Below the pieces are notes generated by a model that was not told where the DNA came from, searched no databases, and saw nothing but the letters and a program-made list of their open reading frames with translations. A stretch of 32,430 nucleotides of DNA from Hellea sp. (GTDB lineage: Bacteria; Pseudomonadota; Alphaproteobacteria; Caulobacterales; Maricaulaceae): the NCBI GenBank assembly GCA_023300105.1, contig JALZWM010000155.1, positions 1-32,430 on the forward strand. Direction: 5' to 3'. This document shows positions 1-8,339 of the stretch, piece after piece (within the stretch, counting starts at the first letter, position 1; each line of letters starts with the position of its first letter). A program made the position numbers and the translations under genes.

Positions 1-396
1 CCCTTTCCCGGTGTTATTGATACTTTAAAACTTTTAAAAAATAACGGCGCCGAATTATCAATTTGTACAAACAAGCCTGGATACCTAGCCAGACCCTTAA
101 TTGAAGCTCTTAAGCTAACACCATTATTTTGTAGAATAGTCGGAAGCGACGACCTAGAGCGAAACAAGCCCTTTGCGGAACACATTTATGCCAGCGCAGG
201 TCACCGCGGCGAGCAAGGTCCAATATTTATGGTTGGAGATAGCCGACCAGACGTACTTGCGGCATTAAACGCCAAAGTACCCTCAATTATTATGAGCTAT
301 GGATATTCAACTATACCCGTCATAAAATTAGGGGCTGATAGTGTTCTTCGGAACTTCCGAGACATACCATCAACCCTAAAGCAATTAAGCCAGTAA
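1..396 (+). CDS. HAD-family phosphatase, phosphoglycolate phosphatase-like (3' part only)
   Basis: The open frame runs in from the left edge and stops with TAA at 394-396, giving the last 131 residues of a protein. It has the C-terminal half of a haloacid dehalogenase-type hydrolase: motif II appears as CTNKP near residue 22, the motif III lysine lies in the NKPF stretch, and motif IV is VGDSRPDV. The HAD nucleophile motif (DxDxT) would lie upstream of the window. The motif arrangement and short cap-to-core spacing fit the Gph/PGP subfamily, which hydrolyses 2-phosphoglycolate, but related phosphosugar or pyrimidine-nucleotide phosphatases look alike, so the substrate is inferred. It converges on the small minus-strand gene that ends five bases downstream. 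Confidence 0.85.
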   Translation, partial: PFPGVIDTLKLLKNNGAELSICTNKPGYLARPLIEALKLTPLFCRIVGSDDLERNKPFAEHIYASAGHRGEQGPIFMVGDSRPDVLAALNAKVPSIIMSYGYSTIPVIKLGADSVLRNFRDIPSTLKQLSQ

Positions 397-400
397 GGCT

Positions 401-601
401 TTATGCAAAATTTTCGGTCGAACGAGTCGGAACGCCATTACTTAGGTTAGACCTGACATCAGTTCGCGCAGAACGCATGGATGCAAGAAAACCGCCTTGT
501 ATCAGATTCACTCGGACATCATGTCCACGCTCTGACCAATAGGCCTCAATTTGTTCCTTAAGACGCTCAGCGCCTTCTCGTGTGCAATAATCGCCTTTCA
601 T
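401..601 (-). CDS. Small conserved hypothetical protein
   Basis: This encodes a 66-residue basic, soluble-looking protein with a pattern TREGAERL, then YWxxRGHDV, then ARTDVRSNLxNGxP. I recognise this pattern from short hypothetical proteins of Caulobacterales-type bacteria, but know no function. An ATG four codons upstream (613) is possible. I chose the ATG at 601 because a GAGG at 608-611 (read on the minus strand) sits six bases before it, while the upstream ATG has no ribosome-binding site. There is no membrane segment, signal peptide or cysteine cluster (only one Cys). It stands alone, convergent with the phosphatase gene and divergent from the XRE regulator. Confidence 0.7.
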   Translation of the reverse strand: MKGDYCTREGAERLKEQIEAYWSERGHDVRVNLIQGGFLASMRSARTDVRSNLSNGVPTRSTENFA

Positions 602-671
602 AGCAATCCTCATATTTGTGCGAGGTACCGTCCCTGATGCCTACGCTGTGAATGTCTCCACCCGTGACTTA

Positions 672-700
672 AATCTAGGTATTAAGAAAGGACAATTCAA
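672..700 (-). promoter_or_regulatory. Possible promoter of the small hypothetical gene
   Basis: Read on the minus strand, TTGAAT (695-700) and TAGATT (672-677) are separated by 17 bases, each matching four of six bases of the sigma-70 consensus, about 70 bases upstream of the start at 601. The surrounding 298-base gap (614-911) is AT-rich and holds no other gene I can support; it must also carry the promoter of the divergent XRE gene, which I could not place. Confidence 0.25.
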
Positions 701-911
701 GAAAATTCATTCGTTTTTCGAATAACTTTTTTGTAATACGAGTGTTAGGCTTGCTTTCAGCTTTTATTCATCAAGCATATAATATACCTCAATTACATCT
801 AATTAATGCATATATTAGTGTATTTCTTCCAATTACGGCTTTTCTTCTAATAAATTCAGCGTTAGTTGATACACATATATATTATTTGTTTAACTGATAT
901 TTGAGATCGTT

Positions 912-1451
912 TTGCCTAACAAACTACATACACGTATAAAAGAACGCCGCATTGAATTAGGACTTTCCCAAGAAACTCTCGCAACGGCCTGTAGTGTGAG
1001 GCAATCAACGATAGCGAACTGGGAACGCGGAGGACATATTCCCAGACAAGGAAAAATCAATCAAATTGCTTCAGCTCTAAAAACTAATGAAATTTGGCTT
1101 ATTTCTGGAAAACACCCCGTCAATGAAGGTGCCGTCAATAGATACTTAAACACGCCAATTCGGCATATTCCGCTTTATAATTGGCCTCACAACCCCAAGT
1201 CTTTCGACGCAGACAAGCCGACTGGCTACGTCACAATGACAATTGCACCTGAAAATGTCTTTGCGCTTTTCGCCCCTGTAAGCGGGACAGACTTTCCACA
1301 TGAAACTATGCTGATGTTCACTAAAGACTTTGCAAAAGATGATTCAGGCATATTTCTAGAGTTATCAGGAACACGTCCTGCGCTTAGAACCGCAAAGTCC
1401 CCGCCTCAACACGCAGCAGGACGACTCATTTTTTCACAAACGGCTCATTAA
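912..1451 (+). CDS. XRE-family regulator with degenerate S24/LexA-like C-terminal domain
   Basis: The protein has 179 residues. Residues about 7-62 form a helix-turn-helix of the XRE/Cro type (RIKERRIELGLSQETLA, then STIANWERG), followed by a linker and a region around residues 85-165 shaped like the C-terminal domain of LexA/CI repressors. The start is TTG at 912: an in-frame stop at 891-893 excludes earlier starts, no ATG is suitably placed, and a GAG lies six bases upstream. At the position expected for the GxSM nucleophile motif the protein reads SGTDF, and no clear catalytic lysine is visible, so it probably cannot cleave itself. It overlaps the convergent tpiA stop by four bases. Target genes are unknown. 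It is an orphan regulator, with no phage genes around it. Confidence 0.72.
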   Translation: MPNKLHTRIKERRIELGLSQETLATACSVRQSTIANWERGGHIPRQGKINQIASALKTNEIWLISGKHPVNEGAVNRYLNTPIRHIPLYNWPHNPKSFDADKPTGYVTMTIAPENVFALFAPVSGTDFPHETMLMFTKDFAKDDSGIFLELSGTRPALRTAKSPPQHAAGRLIFSQTAH

Positions 1452-2185
1452 TAGTTTTTTGTGGAGGCATTTTTTGGAGCAGCCTTGGCAATTGCCGCTA
1501 GACTTTCCATATCAAGACTTGCGCCACCAATTAAAGCACCGTTTACATTAGCCGTTGATAGAATTTGTTGAGCATTCGCTGGCTTTACAGAACCGCCATA
1601 AAGTATTTTAATTTTGTTGCCGACAATTTTTCGAATAACAGCATGCATCTCAGCGATATCTGAAGCTGTGGCTGTTTTTCCCGTGCCAATGGCCCAAATT
1701 GGCTCATACGCTATGACATAGTCCGTTATATTAGGAACGGATGATTTAATTTGTTGAGACACGACATCACTAGCCTTCCCGCTTTCGCGCTGCGCTAGGC
1801 TTTCACCGACACATATAATAGGCATAATATTGGCTTTATTTGCGGCCAAGGCCTTTTCTTTCACCATGACGTCAGTTTCACCATTCGCACGGCGTTCAGA
1901 GTGCCCGACGATTACATAGTTGGCGCCTGCTGATTTCAGCATACCCGCGCTGACCTCACCCGTATGTGCCCCGCTCTCGGCAACATGACAATTTTGTCCG
2001 CCAACATATATTTGTGCTTTGGAACACGATCTCACTAATGGCGCTATAAATGGAGATGGGGGACAAATCAAAACATCTAAATGTTCGCGAGATTTTGCAG
2101 GATAATACTTTTCAAATACTTCAGGTTTATCTGACCAGCCCATATCTCCATGCATCTTCCAGTTTCCAGCAATTAAAGGGCGCAT
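1448..2185 (-). CDS. tpiA: Triosephosphate isomerase
   Basis: This 245-residue TIM-barrel enzyme interconverts dihydroxyacetone phosphate and glyceraldehyde 3-phosphate in the cytoplasm. Active-site residues are all visible: Asn8 and Lys10 in GNWKMHG, His95 in VGHSERR, and the catalytic base Glu161 in YEPIWAIGTG, with the phosphate-binding YGGSV near residue 197. An open frame continues upstream to 2245, but the family N-terminus begins at MRPLIAGNWK and a GGAG sits six bases before the ATG at 2185, so I chose that start. It diverges from the PpiD-like gene across about 115 bases. This tpiA - ppiD-like - trp arrangement is, from memory, common in alphaproteobacteria. Confidence 0.97.
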   Translation of the reverse strand: MRPLIAGNWKMHGDMGWSDKPEVFEKYYPAKSREHLDVLICPPSPFIAPLVRSCSKAQIYVGGQNCHVAESGAHTGEVSAGMLKSAGANYVIVGHSERRANGETDVMVKEKALAANKANIMPIICVGESLAQRESGKASDVVSQQIKSSVPNITDYVIAYEPIWAIGTGKTATASDIAEMHAVIRKIVGNKIKILYGGSVKPANAQQILSTANVNGALIGGASLDMESLAAIAKAAPKNASTKNY

Positions 2186-2301
2186 AATCATCTCCATATA
2201 TTTAGCAAAACTACCAAGAATAGTTCGAACGGCAAGAGTAAACACACTTGTATCACTCAGCCGCCGCAGTTATGTAAGCACAAATCACTTAAGGGTTGGT
2301 T

Positions 2302-4227
2302 ATGTCCGAATCTATTGGCGGAAAAATTAGAAACATGATGGTAGCAGTCCTCATTGGATTGCTCGTCATTGCATTTGCGGTTTGGGGCGTGAACGACGTC
2401 TTCACACAGAGGGCAGGAAATTCTGTTTTAACCGTCGGTGACGCTAAAGTTACTACCCAAGAATTCGAGGATGCGTTTGAACGTGAACTTCAAACAATCA
2501 ACCGAGATCAAGGCAGCTCTATAACGAACCAACAAGCATATGCGCGCGGGATGCATAATCGCGTATTACAAGGCCTTCTCACAGATACGGTTATCGGAAT
2601 AGATGCCGATGAGCTGGGTGTTGGCGTTAACCGTAGCGTTGCGCGCAACGTTGTAAAAGAGATTGCTTCGTTTCAAAATGAATTAACGGGAGAATTCAGC
2701 GAAGACAAACTTAATAACCGTCTTGCCCAGAACCGCATTACGCGGAAACAATTTGAAAACGATATATTTCGCTCTCTTCGCCGTCAACAAACAGTGCCTG
2801 CCATAGTCGGCGGGCTCGAAGCTCCAGCAGATTTTGCAACACAGAGGTACAACTTTATAACTGAGCAACGTAAAGCTCAAATTCTAACATTGACTAAGGA
2901 ATCTGTTCCTGCTCCAGCTGAACCAACAGACGATGAACTCAAAACCTTTATTGATGCGAATGGAAGTCAATACACAGCCCCTGAGTATCGCCGTATTGTT
3001 ATGCTTCGCCTTGAAACATTTGACCTCACAACAGACATGGAAGCCACTGATGAAGAAATAAACACTGCTTTTCAGTATAAAATTGAGCTTGGAGAACTAG
3101 GAGCTCCTGAAACACGTACGATTGTTCAAATCACAGCGACAGATGAAGAAAATGCAAAGCTAGCAGCTGAGCGTCTGGCACGAGGCGACAGCCCTGATGA
3201 TGTTGCATCTGGCCTAGGCCTTGTTGCACCTCAAACATTTGAAAACGTGCGCAAGGAAGCTATTTTAGATCCAGAGACGGCGGACGCTGGTTTTGAACTG
3301 GCCGAAGGCGAGGCTAAGTCTCTTTTAGGTAGCCTTGGCACTTATTACGCTGTTGGCGTTATCAAGGTCACGCCTGCGGTCACACCAGATCTTGAAGAGT
3401 CTCGCAGTGAACTTCGCGATACAGTTCTTAAAGAAAAAGCGGCAGAACAACTCTATGACATTACTGGTGAAATAGAAGATGCCATGACAGACGGATTAAC
3501 ACTCGAAGAAATTTCTGAAAAAGTAAATTGGCCTCTGTCCTACTATGACTACATAGACAGATCAGGAGCCACGCGCGAGGAAATCAAAATGTCTGGATTC
3601 TCTATTATCCCGGGCATTGCGACGGATGATATTTTGCTACAAGAAGTATTCACAAGCGATCTGGGCTTTGAAACGGATCTTTTTGAAACTAGCACAGGTG
3701 GTTATGCCGCTATTCGTGTGGATGATATAATCGATAGCAAGAGACGTGACTTTGTTGATGTAAAAGCAAGAGCAACAGTCGCTTGGAAAAATAAGAAAAC
3801 AAATGAATCCTTAGATGAACTAGTTATTGATTTAGCCGCCAAGGCTCGCTCGGGTGAGACTCTGACATCAATCGCTTCTGATGGCAAAAAGGGTATTACC
3901 ACGGATGATGTTGTTATTGTACGTGCTTCCCCGCCACAAGACATAAGTCCTGAAGTTACACTTGGTATACTCAATGGTCAGGTCGGTGCGATAGTTCGCG
4001 GAAAAGGCGTGACACCTCAAACACGTCAACTTGGTCAATTAAATGAGATTGTTCCCAACCAGGATGGTCTCGCAGGTCAATATCTTGATGTTCTACAAGA
4101 ACAAGCGACTGCGGCAATTAGTTCAGATTTGCAAAATGCATATCAGCAAGCCATTTTAGAAAACAATGAATTACGTGAGTATCCAGACAAAATAAAACAA
4201 GCTCTTGGAATTCAGACTGACGAGTAA
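2302..4227 (+). CDS. PpiD/SurA-type periplasmic folding factor (SurA N-terminal domain, peptidyl-prolyl isomerase-like)
   Basis: This 641-residue protein is anchored by one N-terminal transmembrane helix (about residues 12-32, rich in V, L, I and A) with a short cytoplasmic start, so the bulk lies in the periplasm. Residues about 35-190 resemble the SurA/PpiD chaperone core. The middle (about 225-375) corresponds to a divergent parvulin-like PpiC domain, and the C-terminal part to the rest of the PpiD fold. It probably helps newly exported outer-membrane proteins fold at the inner-membrane surface; isomerase activity is uncertain because the parvulin domain is divergent. The ATG at 2302 is preferred over the in-frame TTG at 2296 because AAGGG ends six bases before it. 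The stop overlaps the trpE start in a TAATG, so the trp genes may be translationally coupled to it. Confidence 0.88.
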   Translation: MSESIGGKIRNMMVAVLIGLLVIAFAVWGVNDVFTQRAGNSVLTVGDAKVTTQEFEDAFERELQTINRDQGSSITNQQAYARGMHNRVLQGLLTDTVIGIDADELGVGVNRSVARNVVKEIASFQNELTGEFSEDKLNNRLAQNRITRKQFENDIFRSLRRQQTVPAIVGGLEAPADFATQRYNFITEQRKAQILTLTKESVPAPAEPTDDELKTFIDANGSQYTAPEYRRIVMLRLETFDLTTDMEATDEEINTAFQYKIELGELGAPETRTIVQITATDEENAKLAAERLARGDSPDDVASGLGLVAPQTFENVRKEAILDPETADAGFELAEGEAKSLLGSLGTYYAVGVIKVTPAVTPDLEESRSELRDTVLKEKAAEQLYDITGEIEDAMTDGLTLEEISEKVNWPLSYYDYIDRSGATREEIKMSGFSIIPGIATDDILLQEVFTSDLGFETDLFETSTGGYAAIRVDDIIDSKRRDFVDVKARATVAWKNKKTNESLDELVIDLAAKARSGETLTSIASDGKKGITTDDVVIVRASPPQDISPEVTLGILNGQVGAIVRGKGVTPQTRQLGQLNEIVPNQDGLAGQYLDVLQEQATAAISSDLQNAYQQAILENNELREYPDKIKQALGIQTDE

Positions 4228-5696
4228 TGCCGGCACAAATTCAACCTTCAAAATCGGCATTTCAAGATCAAAAAGATGAGCCTCAACTTGTTTACGCAAG
4301 AGTTATCAATGATCTAGACACGCCTGTCTCAGCTTACTTAAAGGTAGCCAAAGGCAAGCCCTACGCATTTTTGTTTGAATCAGTACAAGGCGGAGAAATT
4401 CGTGGACGTTACTCCTTCCTCGGATTTTCTCCCGATGTTATCTGGAAAGCCAATGGCGACGTTAGCGAAATTTCACGTAACGGGAGCGCTTTCGAAACCT
4501 TAGACGGTAAACCTCTCGACACTCTTCGTACACTACAACAGGAATCCGCTTTCGGTCTTCCAGATGGAATTCCCCCGATGGGCGCAGGTCTTTTTGGATA
4601 CCTTGGCTATGACATGATACGGCAAGTCGAAGCTCTAAGCTCTAACCTCCCTGACCCCATTGGAACACCTGACGCTATTATGGTACGCCCCACAATTGTA
4701 TGTATCTTTGACGCGGTCGCGCAGGAAATCATTGTGGCCTCGCCTGTTTTTCAAGGCGGCAGCTATGACACAGCTTGTGAACGAATTGAAGCCGTCATTC
4801 ACGACCTTAGCTTACCGGTCAGTAGTAATGTTATCGAAGATATTGAAACGCCAATCATTGAGCCAAAACTTGGCACGACGTTGAGCGCGTTCTCAAGCCG
4901 CGTTAAAAAGGCGAAAGACTACATCCTAAGCGGAGATGTTTTTCAAGTCGTGATTGGGCAACGCCTATCTGCGCCCATGCCCGCAAGTGACTTCGCGCTT
5001 TACCGTTCATTACGGCGCATGAACCCCTCACCGTTCTTGTATTTTTTAAATTTTGAGGACCATTCCATCATTGGCTCTAGCCCAGAAATCCTTGTGCGCC
5101 TACGTGATGGTGTCGTCACTATTCGTCCTATCGCAGGCACACGACCACGCGGAAAAAACAACGCCGAGGATATTAAGAATGAGAAAGATTTACTCGCCGA
5201 CCCTAAAGAATGCGCGGAACACCTGATGCTCCTCGACTTAGGCCGCAATGATGTTGGCCGTGTCTCCAAAGCAGGCACAGTCCGCGTGACGGAGCGCTTC
5301 ACCGTAGAGCGCTATAGCCATGTCATGCATATCGTTTCAAATGTAGAAGGCGATATTCTTGAAGAGCATGATGCTATCTCAGCTCTCTTCGCAGGATTCC
5401 CCGCGGGCACAGTTTCTGGCGCGCCAAAAGTTCGCGCTATGGAAATCATTGACGAGCTTGAAGTTGAAAAACGCGGCATCTATGCGGGCGCAGTTGGTTA
5501 CATATCATCTAACGGCGATATGGACACAGCCATCGCACTACGGACAGGCATCGTCAAAGATGGAACCCTTCACGTCCGCGCCGGCGCAGGCATTGTTATG
5601 GACTCTGTGCCGAAACTCGAATTCGAAGAAACGCTTCATAAAGCCGCTGCGCTCTTTCGCGCTGCTGAGCAAAGCGTAAAGTTTGATAGGAACTAA
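4227..5696 (+). CDS. trpE: Anthranilate synthase component I
   Basis: This 489-residue subunit converts chorismate to anthranilate with ammonia from TrpG, the first committed step to tryptophan. The N-terminal feedback region has the expected ESVQGGEIRGRYSF stretch (residues 51-64), where tryptophan binds in studied homologues. The chorismate-binding half carries IAGTRPRG, LMLLDLGRND, PAGTVSGAPK and RGIYAGAVGYIS, typical of TrpE rather than PabB. It is a separate polypeptide, not a TrpE-TrpG fusion as in Rhizobium and relatives. It starts at the A of the upstream TAATG and is followed after one base by trpG. No leader peptide or attenuator is seen before it, so control is likely at an upstream promoter and by feedback inhibition. 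Confidence 0.97.
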   Translation: MPAQIQPSKSAFQDQKDEPQLVYARVINDLDTPVSAYLKVAKGKPYAFLFESVQGGEIRGRYSFLGFSPDVIWKANGDVSEISRNGSAFETLDGKPLDTLRTLQQESAFGLPDGIPPMGAGLFGYLGYDMIRQVEALSSNLPDPIGTPDAIMVRPTIVCIFDAVAQEIIVASPVFQGGSYDTACERIEAVIHDLSLPVSSNVIEDIETPIIEPKLGTTLSAFSSRVKKAKDYILSGDVFQVVIGQRLSAPMPASDFALYRSLRRMNPSPFLYFLNFEDHSIIGSSPEILVRLRDGVVTIRPIAGTRPRGKNNAEDIKNEKDLLADPKECAEHLMLLDLGRNDVGRVSKAGTVRVTERFTVERYSHVMHIVSNVEGDILEEHDAISALFAGFPAGTVSGAPKVRAMEIIDELEVEKRGIYAGAVGYISSNGDMDTAIALRTGIVKDGTLHVRAGAGIVMDSVPKLEFEETLHKAAALFRAAEQSVKFDRN

Positions 5697-5697
5697 T

Positions 5698-6273
5698 ATG
5701 CTCCTCGTCATAGATAATTACGACAGCTTTACTTATAATCTCGTGCATTATGCGCAGGAGATGGGCGCACAGACGCATGTTATACGCAATGACGATATGA
5801 GCGCAGAGGATGCGCTAAGCCTTGGCGCGAAAGCTGTCATGATTTCGCCCGGCCCAAAGACACCTGATGAAGCGGGTATATGTCTGGACCTTCTGACCCA
5901 AGCGCCAAAGAGTCTGCCCATACTCGGTATATGTCTGGGACAACAAAGTATTGGCCAAGCCTTTGGCGGCAAGGTCGTTCGCGCCAAACAAATCATGCAT
6001 GGCAAAGTCAGTGACATCCAGCACGACAATTCTGGGCTGTTCGAAGGTCTAGAAAGCCCGTTCAAAGCCACGCGCTATCATAGTCTTTCTGTTGAACGCG
6101 AAAGTTTGCCAGACTGTCTCGCTATAAATGGCTGGACGAATGACAATGAAATCATGGGTTTACGTCATAAAACTCGCCCTATTCACGGTCTGCAATTTCA
6201 CCCAGAGTCTATTGCTTCTGAAAATGGTCATGCCTTGATTGAGAAATTTCTGAAAATTGCAGGCATAAAATGA
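5698..6273 (+). CDS. trpG: Anthranilate synthase component II (glutamine amidotransferase)
   Basis: This 191-residue class I glutamine amidotransferase supplies ammonia to TrpE. The catalytic triad is visible as Cys79 in GICLGQQ, His168 and Glu170 in LQFHPES. The N-terminus LLVIDNYDSFTYNL is characteristic of TrpG/PabA. The start at 5698 is set by AGGA six bases upstream; an in-frame TTG at 5683 would lie inside trpE and lacks support. The end overlaps trpD in ATGA, which suggests coupled translation. Because TrpG and PabA are often the same protein, it may also serve folate synthesis; no second copy is in the window. Confidence 0.96.
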   Translation: MLLVIDNYDSFTYNLVHYAQEMGAQTHVIRNDDMSAEDALSLGAKAVMISPGPKTPDEAGICLDLLTQAPKSLPILGICLGQQSIGQAFGGKVVRAKQIMHGKVSDIQHDNSGLFEGLESPFKATRYHSLSVERESLPDCLAINGWTNDNEIMGLRHKTRPIHGLQFHPESIASENGHALIEKFLKIAGIK

Positions 6274-7226
6274 TCAATTACGGCGTTACACTTCGTGCCA
6301 TATTGCGCGGCGAATATTCAAACGCAGACATAAAAGATTTCCTTGTTAATTTAAATGATACGGGTCTTACCTCAGATCACGTACGCGCAGGTGTTGAGAT
6401 TATGCGAGAGAATATGACGCCCGTGAATATCGACAGTGCGATTGATATTGTCGGTACAGGCGGAACAGGACTACACACTCTCTCTATATCTACAGCCTCG
6501 GCTCTAGTTTGCGCAGGCGCAGGCGCAAGGGTTGCTAAACATGGCAACCGCGCAGCCAGTTCTCTTACAGGCACGGCTGATACGCTCTCAGAACTCGGAG
6601 TAAACCTCGCGGTTAATCCAGAGAAAGCCGCAGAATGCGTAGATAAAGCGGGCGTGGGTTTCCTTTTTGCACCCAACCATCACCCAGCCATGCGCCATGT
6701 CGGCCCTGCCCGCAAAGCCATTGGCAAACGCACATTATTTAACCTGCTCGGCCCTATGAGCAATCCAGCCAGCACAAAGCGTATGCTTGTCGGCGTTAAT
6801 AATGATGACTGGCGCCACCTCATGGCAGAAGCTTTCTTAGGTCTAGGCACTGAGCATATCTGGGTGGTCCACGGCTCAGACGGGCTAGACGAAATAACAA
6901 CAACAGGCCCAACATTTGTCTCCGAAGTTAAAGACGGCAAAGTCACCGAATTCACAATTTCGCCCGAAAGTTACGGCATTGAACTCACAACAATAGATAG
7001 CTTGCGCGGTGGACATCCCGCTGAAAACGCGCTTGCCTTAACAGGGCTCTTAAACGGCGAACATAGTGATTACCGCAATATCGTTCGTCTCAATAGCGGC
7101 GCAGCCCTGATGATTGCGGGGCTCACCAAAGACATTCCAACGGGCATTGATATGGCCACGCAGAGTATTGATAGCGGCAAAGCCAAAGCTGCGCTCGATA
7201 GATTGATTGAAGTAAGTAATGACTAA
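6270..7226 (+). CDS. trpD: Anthranilate phosphoribosyltransferase
   Basis: This 318-residue enzyme joins anthranilate to PRPP to give phosphoribosylanthranilate. The helical N-terminal region (1-60) precedes the glycine-rich PRPP-binding loop at residues 62-66, here GTGGT, then KHGNRA at 90-95 and the metal-binding acidic pair in GLDEITTT near residue 205. The loop is normally written GTGGD; the Asp-to-Thr change is the main oddity, because that Asp helps hold the metal-PRPP complex in studied homologues. All other landmarks are present and the length is near normal, so I expect an active enzyme. It shares ATGA with trpG and overlaps trpC by eight bases. Confidence 0.95.
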   Translation: MINYGVTLRAILRGEYSNADIKDFLVNLNDTGLTSDHVRAGVEIMRENMTPVNIDSAIDIVGTGGTGLHTLSISTASALVCAGAGARVAKHGNRAASSLTGTADTLSELGVNLAVNPEKAAECVDKAGVGFLFAPNHHPAMRHVGPARKAIGKRTLFNLLGPMSNPASTKRMLVGVNNDDWRHLMAEAFLGLGTEHIWVVHGSDGLDEITTTGPTFVSEVKDGKVTEFTISPESYGIELTTIDSLRGGHPAENALALTGLLNGEHSDYRNIVRLNSGAALMIAGLTKDIPTGIDMATQSIDSGKAKAALDRLIEVSND

Positions 7227-8034
7227 CCAAGCAGATAACACATTGATGGACGCACCAGACGTCTTAAAGAAAATCGCCGCCTATAAGGTCGATGAAGTTG
7301 CGGACCTATATAGTGAAATATCTATCGAAGAACTTCGTGATATTGCTCGCGACCAACCGCCTGCGCGAGGATTCGCCAAAGCTATTCTTAATACATCAGG
7401 CACAGCCCTGATTTGTGAAGTTAAAAAAGCCAGCCCCTCAAAAGGTATAATACGCGAGGACTTTGACCCAGTCGCCATTGCCAAAGCTTATGAGCTTGGC
7501 GGCGCGGCCTGTATGTCTGTGCTAACAGATGGTCCCGGGTTTATGGGAAGTAACGCCATTTTCAAATCTGTCCGCGCGGCAACTAACCTCCCCCTGCTGC
7601 GCAAAGACTTCTTTATAGATCCTATCCAAGTGACAGAAGCCCGCGCCATGGGCGCAGACTGCATCCTCGTAATTATGGCGATGATTGATGATGATAAAGC
7701 GCGCGCACTCATGCTTGAGGCTGCAGAGCTTGGCATGGATGCCCTCATAGAAACCCACGACGAGTCAGAACTTGCCAGAGCTATAGAGCTCGGTGGATTG
7801 CTCATAGGTATTAATAATCGCGACCTACGTACATTCGAAACCTCGCTGGGCACCTTCAGGCGATTAGCAAAGCGAGTCCCAAAAGATGCAACCCTCATCG
7901 CCGAGAGCGGGATATTCACAAAAGATGACATTACAAAATTAGCCCAAGACGGCGCACAAGGTTACCTGATTGGTGAGAGCTTAATGCGGCAAGATGATGT
8001 CGTTGAAGCCGTAAAAAGGCTTATAAACGCCTAA
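7219..8034 (+). CDS. trpC: Indole-3-glycerol phosphate synthase
   Basis: This 271-residue TIM-barrel enzyme closes the indole ring from carboxyphenylamino-deoxyribulose phosphate. Family landmarks are present in order: CEVKKASPSKG (catalytic Lys and phosphate contacts), LLRKDFFID, ALIETHDESEL, IGINNRDLRTF, AESGI and LIGES. It is a stand-alone TrpC, not fused to TrpF; trpF and trpAB are not in the window. The ATG at 7219 lies inside the trpD end with GAAG a few bases upstream; the later ATG at 7246 has no ribosome-binding site. It is the last gene of the ppiD-like/trp block and is followed by a convergent small gene after 27 bases. In Caulobacter-type genomes I would expect moaC and moeA next; they are missing here. 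Confidence 0.96.
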   Translation: MTNQADNTLMDAPDVLKKIAAYKVDEVADLYSEISIEELRDIARDQPPARGFAKAILNTSGTALICEVKKASPSKGIIREDFDPVAIAKAYELGGAACMSVLTDGPGFMGSNAIFKSVRAATNLPLLRKDFFIDPIQVTEARAMGADCILVIMAMIDDDKARALMLEAAELGMDALIETHDESELARAIELGGLLIGINNRDLRTFETSLGTFRRLAKRVPKDATLIAESGIFTKDDITKLAQDGAQGYLIGESLMRQDDVVEAVKRLINA

Positions 8035-8061
8035 TTACATACCCCTTAGATACTCTAACTA

Positions 8062-8241
8062 TTACCGCATCTTTTTGATTTTAAGTTTATCGAGCTTAGC
8101 TCTTTTCTTAGTTGATTCTTCGGAACGGGTGAGCGCTTTAGCAATGGCTTTTAATCCCATCTCTTTTTCGACGAGCGTCTTTAACTTGATAATTTCGTCT
8201 TTTGTCCAGTCTTGGCGGTGGCGTTCGAAACGTTCGCTCAT
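8062..8241 (-). CDS. 59-residue HTH/SANT-like small protein
   Basis: The frame encodes 59 residues beginning MSERFERHRQDW. The pattern DWTKDEIIKLKTLVEKE, then GLKAIAKALTRSEES, then KKRAKL has the tryptophan, acidic helix and IA-L-RS helix seen in small SANT/Myb-like or GcrA-like helix-turn-helix proteins. The C-terminus is a basic tail (KLDKLKIKKMR). AAGG lies seven bases upstream of the ATG. It probably binds DNA, but the target is unknown. It is convergent with trpC and divergent from the monooxygenase gene across 98 bases. A plus-strand open frame over the same bases lacks any recognisable pattern and is a shadow. Confidence 0.7.
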   Translation of the reverse strand: MSERFERHRQDWTKDEIIKLKTLVEKEMGLKAIAKALTRSEESTKKRAKLDKLKIKKMR

Positions 8242-8339
8242 GGTTTTACCTTATTGTAATTTTACATACCATACGGCATGGTGGTTAAAATATCCTAACA
8301 TGATTGCAGCAACGCTATAGAGAGTGTTAAGTTCTGCTT

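Noticed and set aside
420-433. GAAC repeat within the small hypothetical gene as an SOS box
   Set aside because: Spacing is six bases and the site is inside coding sequence, near the 3' end of the gene.
5748-6071. Long antisense frames within trpE, trpG, trpD and trpC
   Set aside because: They are shadows of strongly conserved genes and have no recognisable domains or ribosome-binding sites.
8075-8320. Plus-strand 81-codon open frame after trpC
   Set aside because: It lies antisense to the 59-residue HTH-like gene, which has a ribosome-binding site and a coherent protein pattern; the plus-strand translation has none.
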